Positions 1-6,688 of a stretch of DNA of 12,489 nt are shown here, in pieces. Location: contig JASHVB010000845.1 of NCBI GenBank assembly GCA_030039695.1, positions 1 through 12,489 of the forward strand, given 5' to 3'. Source of the stretch: Acetobacteraceae bacterium (GTDB taxonomy: Bacteria > Pseudomonadota > Alphaproteobacteria > Acetobacterales > Acetobacteraceae). Within the stretch, counting starts at the first letter, position 1. The number at the start of each line of letters is the position of its first letter. The translations under genes were made by a program, and so were the position numbers. The notes under the pieces were generated by a model. The model was given only the letters and a program-made list of their open reading frames with translations. It was not told where the DNA came from and did not search any database.

Positions 1-152
1 CGGCGGCCTGCGATTTGTGACGAGCACAAGGGCCATCCGTCCGGAGTGGCCGTGTTCGAGTTCTCGGCCATGTCTTGCCGGAATACGAGAGGCGCGCCGC
101 TTGAAGCAGCGCGCCAGTGCGACTCACTAAGGCCGCACAGGTTGATATGACT

Positions 153-180
153 CTACCACGATAGTGCACGGGAGTGGTAG
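153..180. repeat. 7-bp inverted repeat (possible operator or hairpin)
   Basis: CTACCAC at 153-159 is the exact reverse complement of GTGGTAG at 174-180, separated by 14 bases that contain the small palindrome GTGCAC. Nothing in the flanks (no T tract) makes it an intrinsic terminator. It could be an operator for a gene to the left of the window or chance; function is not known. Confidence 0.35.
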
Positions 181-293
181 GCCGCCAACCGAAACGCCTG
201 GAGCATTTTCAGAATGAGCGGAAATAACCTGCGTGCCGGAGGCAGTTGGCGCACTCGCCCGATGTGAAGCATGCGACGAAGCCTGCCCATGGC

Positions 294-321
294 GCTTCAG
301 CCTAAAAAAGGCAGTTGAAGC
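294..321. repeat. imperfect hairpin with an A6 loop
   Basis: GCTTCA (294-299) pairs with TGAAGC (316-321), and inside it GCC (300-302) pairs with GGC (310-312), leaving a three-base bulge (313-315) and a loop TAAAAAA. The stem is bipartite and the homopolymer is in the loop, not after the stem, so it does not fit a Rho-independent terminator. The role is unknown; it may simply be a chance structure in an intergenic region. Confidence 0.3.
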
Positions 322-579
322 CTAACGTGTTGGAATCGTTGGCTATCGTCCAACTGCTCCGTGGTTGTTTCATTCGCGAGATTCTGACCTGGGATCAAAC
401 ACTTAACGTCCGGAGGCCGCTGCCAACTGCCGGATTTAGCATCATTCTCTTCAGCTCGTTAGCGGCTCGCAGGCCACTAGCACCAGAACGAGGCCTGCCG
501 CGTGAGGTTTTGCGCGCATGGCTGCTTCCGCCGGGGCAGGCTTCTGGGCCGCAATCCTCGGGGTTAACCGGTGGCGGCG

Positions 580-1065
580 CTAACCGAATGTCAGGCGTTC
601 CAGCGCAATCCGCCGTCCCGCTCCTTTCGGCAGCGGCATTCCTTCGCGCTGGCGCAGCACGGCGTCAATTGCCGCCCGTCGGTCTTGCGGAAATGGCGTC
701 ACCCGGCGCACCCGCATGTCGATATGCAATGCCAGCAGTTCCTGCGCCGCGACGCGCTCGCCGGTCTCGCTGTGGAACATCTCGTGGAAGTAGATCAGGC
801 GCTTGTCGTCTCGCGCTAGCACCTGCGCCCCGACACGCAGCGTTTCGCCAACCAGCATCTCGCGCTCGTAGAGCGTATGAGTCTCCACCGTGAAACAGGA
901 ATAGGGCGTCGTGTCGCGGTACGCCTGGCCAATGCCCAAAACATCGTACAGCGCATCGGTCGCCAGATCGAAGGCAACGACATAGTAAGCAAGGTTCATG
1001 TGCCCGTTGGCATCGATCCACTCCGGGCGCACGCCACAGTCGACTTCGGCGACAAACCGGCTCAC
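580..1065 (-). CDS. hot-dog fold acyl-CoA thioesterase family protein
   Basis: The protein is a 161-residue single-domain hot-dog thioesterase (4HBT-like), expected to act in the cytoplasm on an acyl-CoA thioester. The signature is near the N terminus: PEWIDANGHMN at residues 14-24 followed by a YYVVAFDLATDAL helix, which matches the D-x-x-G-H-x-N active-site region of YbgC-like enzymes. The wording is closest to the thioesterase domain associated with carnitine dehydrogenase (betainyl-CoA thioesterase), a resemblance recalled from memory. The start is the GTG at 1065: this gives the normal family length, whereas extending upstream adds about 50 arginine-rich residues that are a shadow of the neighbouring gene. 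The GTG overlaps the TGA of the upstream oxidoreductase by 4 bp (GTGA), which implies translational coupling in the exporter-oxidoreductase-thioesterase operon. The family call is firm; the substrate is unknown. Confidence 0.88.
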   Translation of the reverse strand: MSRFVAEVDCGVRPEWIDANGHMNLAYYVVAFDLATDALYDVLGIGQAYRDTTPYSCFTVETHTLYEREMLVGETLRVGAQVLARDDKRLIYFHEMFHSETGERVAAQELLALHIDMRVRRVTPFPQDRRAAIDAVLRQREGMPLPKGAGRRIALERLTFG

Positions 1066-1886
1066 AGCCCCGCCCAGCCCCGCCACACCTGCTCCACAGT
1101 CGCTAGATAAGTCTCGAGATCGCGGTCTTCCGGCGCCACCAACACGTGCTGCACTCCGGCATCGCGATATGCGGCCAGCCTGTCGCGCAGATCGTCGACG
1201 TTCTCCGCGGTGCAACTCACGCGCAATGAGATCGTGAACGCGGGGTCCGGCCGCACCGCACGCAATCGCTTCACAATCGCTGCGGCTTCATTTGGCGCAA
1301 CACGGCTGCCATGCCAGCCGTCAAGCCGCAGCGCACGCGTGATTGCGGCATTCGATGAGCCGCCGATCCAGACCGGGATCGGCGCGCACGGCTGCGGCTG
1401 CATCCGCATTTCGTGCACCACTGCAGGAATCCACTTGGTCGGGAAGGTGACGGGGTCCTCACTCCAAACCGCGCGCATCAGAGCAATACCTTCATCCATG
1501 CGCCGGCCACGCTCGCGGAATGGCACGCCGAGCGCGTTGAATTCCGGCTCCATCCAGCCAACGCCAGCGCCGAGGATTAACCGGCCCTCGGACAAGTTCT
1601 GCAGCGTCGCCAGTTCCTTCGCCAGCGGCAGCGGATGCCGCATCGGCAACACCAGCACACTGGTTCCCAACTTCACCCGCGTCGTGCATGCTGCGGCCCA
1701 GGTCAACGTCAGGACCGGATCCCAGAAATTCGGCGACGGCGGATAGGGGGCCCCCTTCGGCACGATGATGTGCTCGCTGACCCACACGTCCGCGAACCCG
1801 AGTGCCTCCGCTTGCTCTGCGGCGCGGCGGATCGCGCTGGGACCGGACTTGCGGCCGATATGCGGCAGATGAATGCCGAGCAGCAT
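1062..1886 (-). CDS. LLM-class F420-dependent-type oxidoreductase
   Basis: This is a 274-residue luciferase-like monooxygenase (LLM) TIM-barrel protein of the type usually annotated as a TIGR03619-like F420-dependent oxidoreductase. Visible family blocks are WVSEHIIVP with the following PYPP (about 35-50), KLGTSVLVLPMRHPLPLAKE (about 72-92), LSEGRLILGAGVGW, the ALGVPFRERGRRMDE block and PIPVWIGGSS in the C-terminal third. Such enzymes use F420 or FMN to oxidise or reduce small organic substrates; which cofactor is used here cannot be read from sequence. The ATG at 1886 is chosen because GTGAGG lies 6 bases upstream as a Shine-Dalgarno; an in-frame GTG four codons earlier is less well placed. 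It starts 26 bp after the exporter stop and ends inside the start of the thioesterase gene, so the three are very likely one operon. Confidence 0.88.
   Translation of the reverse strand: MLLGIHLPHIGRKSGPSAIRRAAEQAEALGFADVWVSEHIIVPKGAPYPPSPNFWDPVLTLTWAAACTTRVKLGTSVLVLPMRHPLPLAKELATLQNLSEGRLILGAGVGWMEPEFNALGVPFRERGRRMDEGIALMRAVWSEDPVTFPTKWIPAVVHEMRMQPQPCAPIPVWIGGSSNAAITRALRLDGWHGSRVAPNEAAAIVKRLRAVRPDPAFTISLRVSCTAENVDDLRDRLAAYRDAGVQHVLVAPEDRDLETYLATVEQVWRGWAGL
1065..1084. repeat. perfect 10-bp tandem duplication
   Basis: CAGCCCCGCC occurs twice back to back (1065-1074 and 1075-1084). It encodes the last residues (WRGWAGL) of the LLM oxidoreductase and touches the GTG start of the thioesterase. 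Because 10 is not a multiple of three, gain or loss of one unit would shift the frame at the oxidoreductase C terminus and uncouple the overlapping start. The sequence is seen directly; any functional effect is inference. Confidence 0.6.
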
Positions 1887-1912
1887 GGTGGGCCTCACAA
1901 TGACAGAAGGAC

Positions 1913-3460
1913 TTACCTCAGCAACGTCTGCTGCGACGGGCTCAGGCGCGCCGGCATCCGCAGCACCAGCAGCAGTAACACCACCGACAGGCCGCACGCC
2001 AACCAGTACGCATTGTGCATGCCCGCAGCGACCAGGCCGATCAACCGGTCGCGTTCCGCCACGCCAAGCGCTGCACGTGATTGCGGTTCCAGCAGTCTGT
2101 TCATCTGGCCTACCGCGTCCGGCGCGCGCGCCAGCAGCGTCGCATTCAGCACAGCACCGAACGATGCCGCTCCCAGCGCCTGACCTATGAAGCGCAGGAA
2201 CAAGCAGGATGACGTCGCTGCGCCGCGCTGTCGCCAGGGCACCGCAGCCTGGATCGACACAATGAACGCGGTGTTGCACAGCCCCATTCCCACGCCCATC
2301 ACCAGCGAGCCTGCGGTGGCCCAGGGAACCCCGCGTGTTGGGGTCAGCGTGACAAGCACGAGCGATCCGGCAAGCAAAGCCAATGAACCCAGAATGGCGC
2401 TCACGCGATAGCTGGTACGGTCCATCAGACGACCGGCGAAAATGCTCGCTAACGCCCAAGTCACTGACATCGCGCCTAGAACCAGGCCGGCGACAATCGG
2501 CGTGCGGCCCAAGGCGCCTTGTACGTACGACGGCAGGAACGCTGATACGCCCATCATCACCGCGCCGGCCAGCCCTCCGCCGAGGCTGCCAACCACGATC
2601 ACCCGGTCGCGCCACAGCTCCAACGGCAGCATCGGCTCGCGCGTGTGCGCCTCGTGCGCCATCAGCGCAAGCAACAACACCACGCCCAGCGCGCCTGAGC
2701 CGATTGCGACGCCACGCGACAGCGAGGCACCCTGCACCAACAGTACCATTAACGAGACGATCGCGAGCATCATCAGCAGCGATCCCAGATAATCCACCTG
2801 ATGCGAGCGCTTCTCTATGTGCTCATGCAGGAAGACCGAGATCATCGTCAGTGCCGCCGCGCCGATCGGCAGATTGACCCAGAACACGGTCGCCCAACCG
2901 ACATGCTGCACCAGAAATGCGCCGAGTGATGGTCCTGCCACCGCGGCGACGCCGAACACCGAGGAGATGAGACCCTGCACCCGCGCCCGCTCCGAGGGCG
3001 TGTACATGTCCCCGCAGATCGTCATAGCGATCGGCTGCACGCCACCGGCACCGAAGCCTTGCAGCGTGCGGAACAAGATCAGGCACACCATGTTCGGCGC
3101 GAAGCCGCACAGGGTGGAGCCGACCAGAAACAGGCCCGCGCCGGCATGGAACATGCGCTTGCGTCCGTAAATGTCGGCAAGGCGACCGTAAATCGGAATG
3201 GCGACGGCCTGGCTTAGCAGGTAGACCGCGAACACCCAGGAGAACAAATTGAAACCGCCCAGGTCGGCAATGATCGTGGGCATGGCGGTGGCGACGATCG
3301 TGCTCTCCACAGCCGCCATGAATGTTGCCATGATGCAGGCGGACAGGACGAGCGACCGCCGTGGCGCCACTTGCGGGGTGCGTATGACACCGGCCGTTGC
3401 CGCGGGGGCGTAAGGCTGACCGGCGTTGGCTCGCCGCGTGACGGGGACGTCGGGAGGCAT
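1913..3460 (-). CDS. MFS multidrug exporter, DHA2 (14-TM, EmrB/QacA-like) family
   Basis: This 515-residue inner-membrane protein belongs to the major facilitator superfamily and is predicted to be a proton-coupled exporter. Diagnostic parts in order: a ~35-residue cytoplasmic N terminus; TM1 with ESTIVATAMPTI (about 52-63, the DHA2 motif D1 position, with Glu where Asp is usual); motif A GRLADIYGRKR (92-102); motif B RTLQGFGAGG (131-140); motif C with AGPSLGAFL (about 175-183), the antiporter signature; then further hydrophobic helices to a short polar C terminus. Length and motif C fit 14-TM drug:H+ antiporters. The ATG at 3460 has AGAGG 6 bases upstream. It is the first gene of the operon with the LLM oxidoreductase and thioesterase, suggesting export of a compound those enzymes make or attack (inference). 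No adjacent EmrA-type membrane fusion protein or regulator is present, so substrate and control are unknown. Confidence 0.93.
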   Translation of the reverse strand: MPPDVPVTRRANAGQPYAPAATAGVIRTPQVAPRRSLVLSACIMATFMAAVESTIVATAMPTIIADLGGFNLFSWVFAVYLLSQAVAIPIYGRLADIYGRKRMFHAGAGLFLVGSTLCGFAPNMVCLILFRTLQGFGAGGVQPIAMTICGDMYTPSERARVQGLISSVFGVAAVAGPSLGAFLVQHVGWATVFWVNLPIGAAALTMISVFLHEHIEKRSHQVDYLGSLLMMLAIVSLMVLLVQGASLSRGVAIGSGALGVVLLLALMAHEAHTREPMLPLELWRDRVIVVGSLGGGLAGAVMMGVSAFLPSYVQGALGRTPIVAGLVLGAMSVTWALASIFAGRLMDRTSYRVSAILGSLALLAGSLVLVTLTPTRGVPWATAGSLVMGVGMGLCNTAFIVSIQAAVPWRQRGAATSSCLFLRFIGQALGAASFGAVLNATLLARAPDAVGQMNRLLEPQSRAALGVAERDRLIGLVAAGMHNAYWLACGLSVVLLLLVLRMPARLSPSQQTLLR

Positions 3461-4044
3461 CGCCGCCTCTTGTCACGCGACGGCCGCGCTGACAACCACC
3501 GCGGGCGCAACCCTGGTCGGACGACTTCTTCTGCTGCCGCATCAACGGACCGGAGAAAGCCGGCCGCTGTGCAGAGCCGGCGGTATCGCAGCGACGACGC
3601 GGGTACGGCCTGCCGGCGGACCTCGGCTTCGTGCGGCTGGCCGGGTCACTCGCCGTGCCAATTTCGTGAAGCTCTGCCCGCCGTCGTCGGTCAATGAGCT
3701 GCCAAGCGTCGGTGGCGCCAATCGGATTTATGTAGGCATGAGGTGACGGCACCCCTTGCCGACGGGGCGCAGTGCCTGCATGGGCTCAACTGACCGACGC
3801 AGTCGGCCAACTGTGGCACGGAGACGCTCAGAAGGCTGATGCCATGCCGCAGCGATGACCGAACGCGCTCGTCGCGCTCATCGTGCCAACGCTGCCTCCG
3901 GTCGACGTATGTGAAATAGTCGTAGCCACCGAGGTCGCTCGGTTGCCGAATTGGCAGTCAGGTTCATGGCAGTTTTGGCGGCGCTCATCTGCCAGCGCTG
4001 CCATGGGACGGCTTGATAATTTGGTAATTGTGGCAGGGCAGAGG
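3461..4044. other. 584-bp gap between ispG and the exporter operon
   Basis: No recognisable gene is seen on either strand; the open frames crossing this gap are low-complexity, arginine/serine-rich shadows. It should contain the promoter of the exporter operon on the minus strand, but I find no convincing -35/-10 pair. Two small dyads are visible: CGGCA-N5-TGCCG at 3747-3761 and CCGAC-N3-GTCGG at 3794-3806; neither is followed by a T tract in the direction of ispG transcription. The part next to ispG (about 3940-4044) is richer in A/T than the surrounding genes. In gene orders I remember from related bacteria hisS follows ispG; no trace of it is seen here, so the gap may be an old rearrangement junction. 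Confidence 0.5.
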
Positions 4045-5169
4045 CTACTCCGCCGCAAGCTGCTCCGTCTCTTTTCGCTCGCGCAGCTCCGCCGCTTTCG
4101 CTTCCACCAGCTCAACGATGTGCTCCACCATGTCGCCGGCCGCGATCGTGTGGTCCGTCTTGCCTGCCCGATAGATCATGTGCCGACCGGCGCCGCCGCC
4201 GGTGACGCCCAGATCGGTCATCAGCGCCTCGCCAGGGCCATTCACCACGCAGCCTATGATGGAAAGCGTGAGCGGCGTCTCAATATGCGCCAGCCGGTCC
4301 TCCAGCGTGCGCACGGTTTCGATCACATTGAATCCCTGCCGTGCGCAGGACGGACAGGAGATCACCTTCACGCCGCGATGCCGCAGCCCCAGCGCCTTGA
4401 GCAGGTCCCAGCCGACCCGCACTTCCTCCTCTGGCTCATCGGACAGCGACACGCGCAACGTGTCACCAATGCCGGCCCACAGCAGCGAGCCGAGGCCGAT
4501 CGAGGACTTCACGGTACCCATCCGCCGACCGCCTGCCTCGGTGATGCCGATATGCAGCGGGTGGTCGCAGACTTCAGCAAGTTGCTGATAAGCCGCCACC
4601 GCCAGAAAAACATCCGACGCCTTCACGCTGATCTTGAAGTCGTGGAAATCATGCTGCTGCAGAATATTTGCGTGATAGAGCGCGCTCTCTACCAGCGCCT
4701 CGGGATTCGGCTCGCCATATTTTTCCAGCAAGTGCTTCTCCAGCGAACCCGCATTCACCCCGATGCGCATCGAACATCCGTGGTCGCGCGCCGCCCTGAT
4801 GACTTCCTTGACCCGCTCGTCGCTGCCAATGTTGCCAGGGTTGATGCGCAGGCAGGCGGCACCACTGTCGGCCGCCTCGATTGCGCGTTTGTAGTGGAAA
4901 TGGATGTCTGCAACGATCGGCACGTTCACTTCGCGCACGATGTCCTTCAGCGCCAGTGCGCTTTCGCGATCCGGGCAGGAGACGCGGACGATATCGACGC
5001 CCGCCAGCTCCGAGCGGCGGATCTGGGCCACGGTGCCCTCAACATCGGTGGTCAATGTGTTGGTCATCGTCTGCACGGAGATCGGCGCGCCGTCGCCCAC
5101 CGGCACCTTGCCAACATAGACGCGGCGGGATTTCCGCCGGACGATCTCCTGATACGGCCGATAGCTCAT
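4045..5169 (-). CDS. ispG: 4-hydroxy-3-methylbut-2-en-1-yl diphosphate synthase (IspG/GcpE)
   Basis: IspG catalyses the penultimate step of the MEP isoprenoid pathway, reducing MEcPP to HMBPP with a [4Fe-4S] cluster in the cytoplasm. The 374-residue product is the usual length of the short bacterial form. The N-terminal TIM barrel begins around VQTMTNT (32-38) and includes [12 protein letters not shown] and LRINPGNIG. The C-terminal reductase-like domain carries the three cluster cysteines at 272 and 275 (CPSC) and 307 ([10 protein letters not shown]), with the fourth ligand Glu314; these correspond closely to the C270/C273/C305/E312 positions known for E. coli IspG. The ATG at 5169 is preceded by GAGAGGA about 6 bases upstream. 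It lies 85 bp after rodZ, as in the conserved rodZ-ispG pair. The gap contains a short hairpin CGGCC-N6-GGCCG (5204-5219) that might affect processing, but this is only a guess. Confidence 0.97.
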   Translation of the reverse strand: MSYRPYQEIVRRKSRRVYVGKVPVGDGAPISVQTMTNTLTTDVEGTVAQIRRSELAGVDIVRVSCPDRESALALKDIVREVNVPIVADIHFHYKRAIEAADSGAACLRINPGNIGSDERVKEVIRAARDHGCSMRIGVNAGSLEKHLLEKYGEPNPEALVESALYHANILQQHDFHDFKISVKASDVFLAVAAYQQLAEVCDHPLHIGITEAGGRRMGTVKSSIGLGSLLWAGIGDTLRVSLSDEPEEEVRVGWDLLKALGLRHRGVKVISCPSCARQGFNVIETVRTLEDRLAHIETPLTLSIIGCVVNGPGEALMTDLGVTGGGAGRHMIYRAGKTDHTIAAGDMVEHIVELVEAKAAELRERKETEQLAAE

Positions 5170-5254
5170 CGGATTCCTCTCCGTGTTGCCCGCAGCGGCG
5201 CACCGGCCTGGGTCGGCCGCCTGGCCATAGAATGGGGTGTGAGGACGCGCCTGA

Positions 5255-6403
5255 CTACTGCCCGTTGGTCCGCAGGCTGGTCGGCTGCACCGAACTGGCA
5301 GCAGCTGCGGCCAGCTTCCCCTCCTTGATGAGATCTGGATCGAGCGGCAGGTCGCGCCGCACTGCGCCGGAGTTGCCGAGAGCGGGCGATGCAACGCCGT
5401 CCACCACCAGCACGGTGCCGCCGGCGTTGCCGGTGGTAAACACCAGGCCCGCCTGTTGTGGCACAGACCAGGTGTCGCCCGGGTGCAGGGTGCGGTTCAG
5501 CAGGACGTTGCCGTTGGCATCACGCACCTCCAGCCAAGCATCCGCCGTCGCCTGGATCACGATCCGGTCCGCCGCTGCGGTGGCCGCCTGCGCCACTGAG
5601 GACGGCGGTATCGGCGCCGCCGCTGCCGAGGTAGGCGACACCGACGGCACCGGCGGGGTCGCGTCCAACTCGGCGGGCGCTGGCGCCGGAGCGGGCGCCA
5701 CGCTTGCAAGCGCCGGCGAAGCCGCGGCCGGTGACGGCGCAGATGTCGCAGAAGGCAGCGCGGCTGCGGGGGACGAGGTCGCAGGTATTGCGGTGGCGAC
5801 GCTGGCGGGTGCCGTGGCGGCGGCGACGCTGGGCGGTGCCGCGGAGGCTGAGCTGGCGGCGGGTGCCGCCGCGGGAACGGCCGGCACGGATTTGGCCACC
5901 GCCGCCGGTGGTGGTGCGACCGGCGGCGTGGCCTGCTGCGCAAGCGGGGCAAGATGTTGCGGCACGGGTATCACCGTCTCCGCCGGCAGCTTCCCTTCGC
6001 CGGACAGACGATACCATCCGACATAGGCACCAACTGCTAGTACAACGCCGAGCAGGATCAGGGCGCCCGCCGGCATCCCGCGCTCAGGCAAAGGCACCGG
6101 GAAGGCGAGTTCGGTCCGGCGGTTCACCTCCGCAGCCTCGGCCTTGAAACGGCGTGCGATCTCGTCTGGATCGAGCCCAAGTAAAGCGGCATAGGTCCGC
6201 AGGAAACCCACCGCATAGGCATTGCCCGGCAACAGGTCGATACGACCGGCTTCGAGCGCCTCAAGATGCGGGCGGCGTATTCGCAATTCGGCAGCGACCA
6301 TTTCGATCGTCCACCCGAGACGTTCGCGCGCTGCCCGTAGATCGCCCCCTGCGCGCGGCGCCCCGGGCGGGTCAGCCGTCTCCTGCGCCGTTACGGACAT
6401 CAT
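5255..6403 (-). CDS. rodZ: RodZ-like HTH / single-TM protein with DUF4115 C-terminal domain
   Basis: The product has the RodZ plan: a cytoplasmic helix-turn-helix of the Xre/cro type at about 20-80 ([21 protein letters not shown] ... [23 protein letters not shown]), a single transmembrane helix at about 111-131 ([19 protein letters not shown]), a periplasmic Ala/Pro/Ser-rich linker of over 100 residues, and a beta-rich DUF4115 domain near residues 280-350 ([19 protein letters not shown] ... GDTWSVP). RodZ links MreB filaments to the elongasome and sets rod shape; in that family the HTH binds MreB, not primarily DNA. Two adjacent ATGs (6403 and 6400) are possible starts and a GTG at 6418 also fits; no Shine-Dalgarno is strong enough to decide, so the start is uncertain by a few codons (382 aa from 6403). 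The longer frame to 6520 begins with TTG and is disfavoured. Adjacency to ispG supports the identification. Confidence 0.88.
   Translation of the reverse strand: MMSVTAQETADPPGAPRAGGDLRAARERLGWTIEMVAAELRIRRPHLEALEAGRIDLLPGNAYAVGFLRTYAALLGLDPDEIARRFKAEAAEVNRRTELAFPVPLPERGMPAGALILLGVVLAVGAYVGWYRLSGEGKLPAETVIPVPQHLAPLAQQATPPVAPPPAAVAKSVPAVPAAAPAASSASAAPPSVAAATAPASVATAIPATSSPAAALPSATSAPSPAAASPALASVAPAPAPAPAELDATPPVPSVSPTSAAAAPIPPSSVAQAATAAADRIVIQATADAWLEVRDANGNVLLNRTLHPGDTWSVPQQAGLVFTTGNAGGTVLVVDGVASPALGNSGAVRRDLPLDPDLIKEGKLAAAAASSVQPTSLRTNGQ
5794..5844 (-). repeat. degenerate 27-bp repeat inside the rodZ linker
   Basis: Two 24-base blocks (starting at 5794 and 5821) match at 20 of 24 positions at a 27-bp period. 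In the protein they give the 9-residue units APPSVAAAT and APASVATAI in the periplasmic linker. This suggests the linker grew by short in-frame duplication; such linkers are expected to vary in length between strains. Confidence 0.5.
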
Positions 6404-6528
6404 GCTTCGGCTATCCACGAGCTTCGACCTGCGATCCTGCTGCACGGTCGCCCTGTTCCCCACAACCCGACCCGACCGGTAAGAAGCGCGCCAATCTACG
6501 AATTTGGAGCCGTTAGGCAACCGCGCGC

Positions 6529-6557
6529 TTCATAACCAACGGATGTGTTCTTGCCAA
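6529..6557 (-). promoter_or_regulatory. candidate sigma70-type promoter for rodZ-ispG
   Basis: Read on the minus strand, TTGGCA (6557-6552) is separated by exactly 17 bases from TATGAA (6534-6529), i.e. 5/6 and 4/6 matches to the -35 and -10 consensus. It lies in the 285-bp gap between ptsP and rodZ and would start transcription near 6522, about 120 nt before the rodZ ATG. No terminator for ptsP is visible upstream, so read-through from ptsP is also possible. Assignment is by consensus only. Confidence 0.4.
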
Positions 6558-6688
6558 CCGCCCTACACTGACTCTCTTCACGCCCACAGTCGAATGCTCT
6601 TTGCGGGATCAAAGGAAACGAAGTTCATTTTTCACCACGCCTGCGGTACGAACGCCATGCCACCTCGCAGCGGCGCGTGACTAATGCG

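Larger units (their letters stand above)
1..579. other. left-edge region without a supported gene
   Basis: No recognisable protein or RNA gene was found in this stretch. The open frames that cross it have atypical, arginine/serine-rich translations and no family motif. On the minus strand an ATG at 71 opens a frame that runs off the left edge (MAENSNTATPDGWPL...), but its upstream sequence has only a weak purine stretch, so it is not called as a gene. The stretch is somewhat richer in A/T between about 300 and 460 than the neighbouring coding DNA. It holds two dyads listed separately (153-180 and 294-321). It also lies downstream of the thioesterase stop codon, but no classical GC hairpin followed by a T tract is seen for that operon. 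Confidence 0.5.

Noticed and set aside
1..71. Minus-strand frame starting ATG at 71 and leaving the window (MAENSNTATPDGWPL...)
   Set aside because: Only about 24 codons are visible, the ribosome-binding site is weak and no family is recognisable. It could be a real N terminus but cannot be supported.
315..893. Plus-strand 192-codon open frame
   Set aside because: Its second half is antisense to the thioesterase and the translation is arginine/alanine-rich low complexity, typical of a shadow frame in GC-rich DNA.
2823..3752. Minus-strand frame upstream of and overlapping the exporter, which might have been an N-terminal extension or separate gene
   Set aside because: It is in a different frame from the exporter, is rich in Arg/His/Gly shadow sequence and has no motif.
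3883..5328. Long plus-strand open frame of 481 codons
   Set aside because: It lies antisense to ispG, whose motifs and cluster ligands are complete; the plus-strand translation has no family signature.
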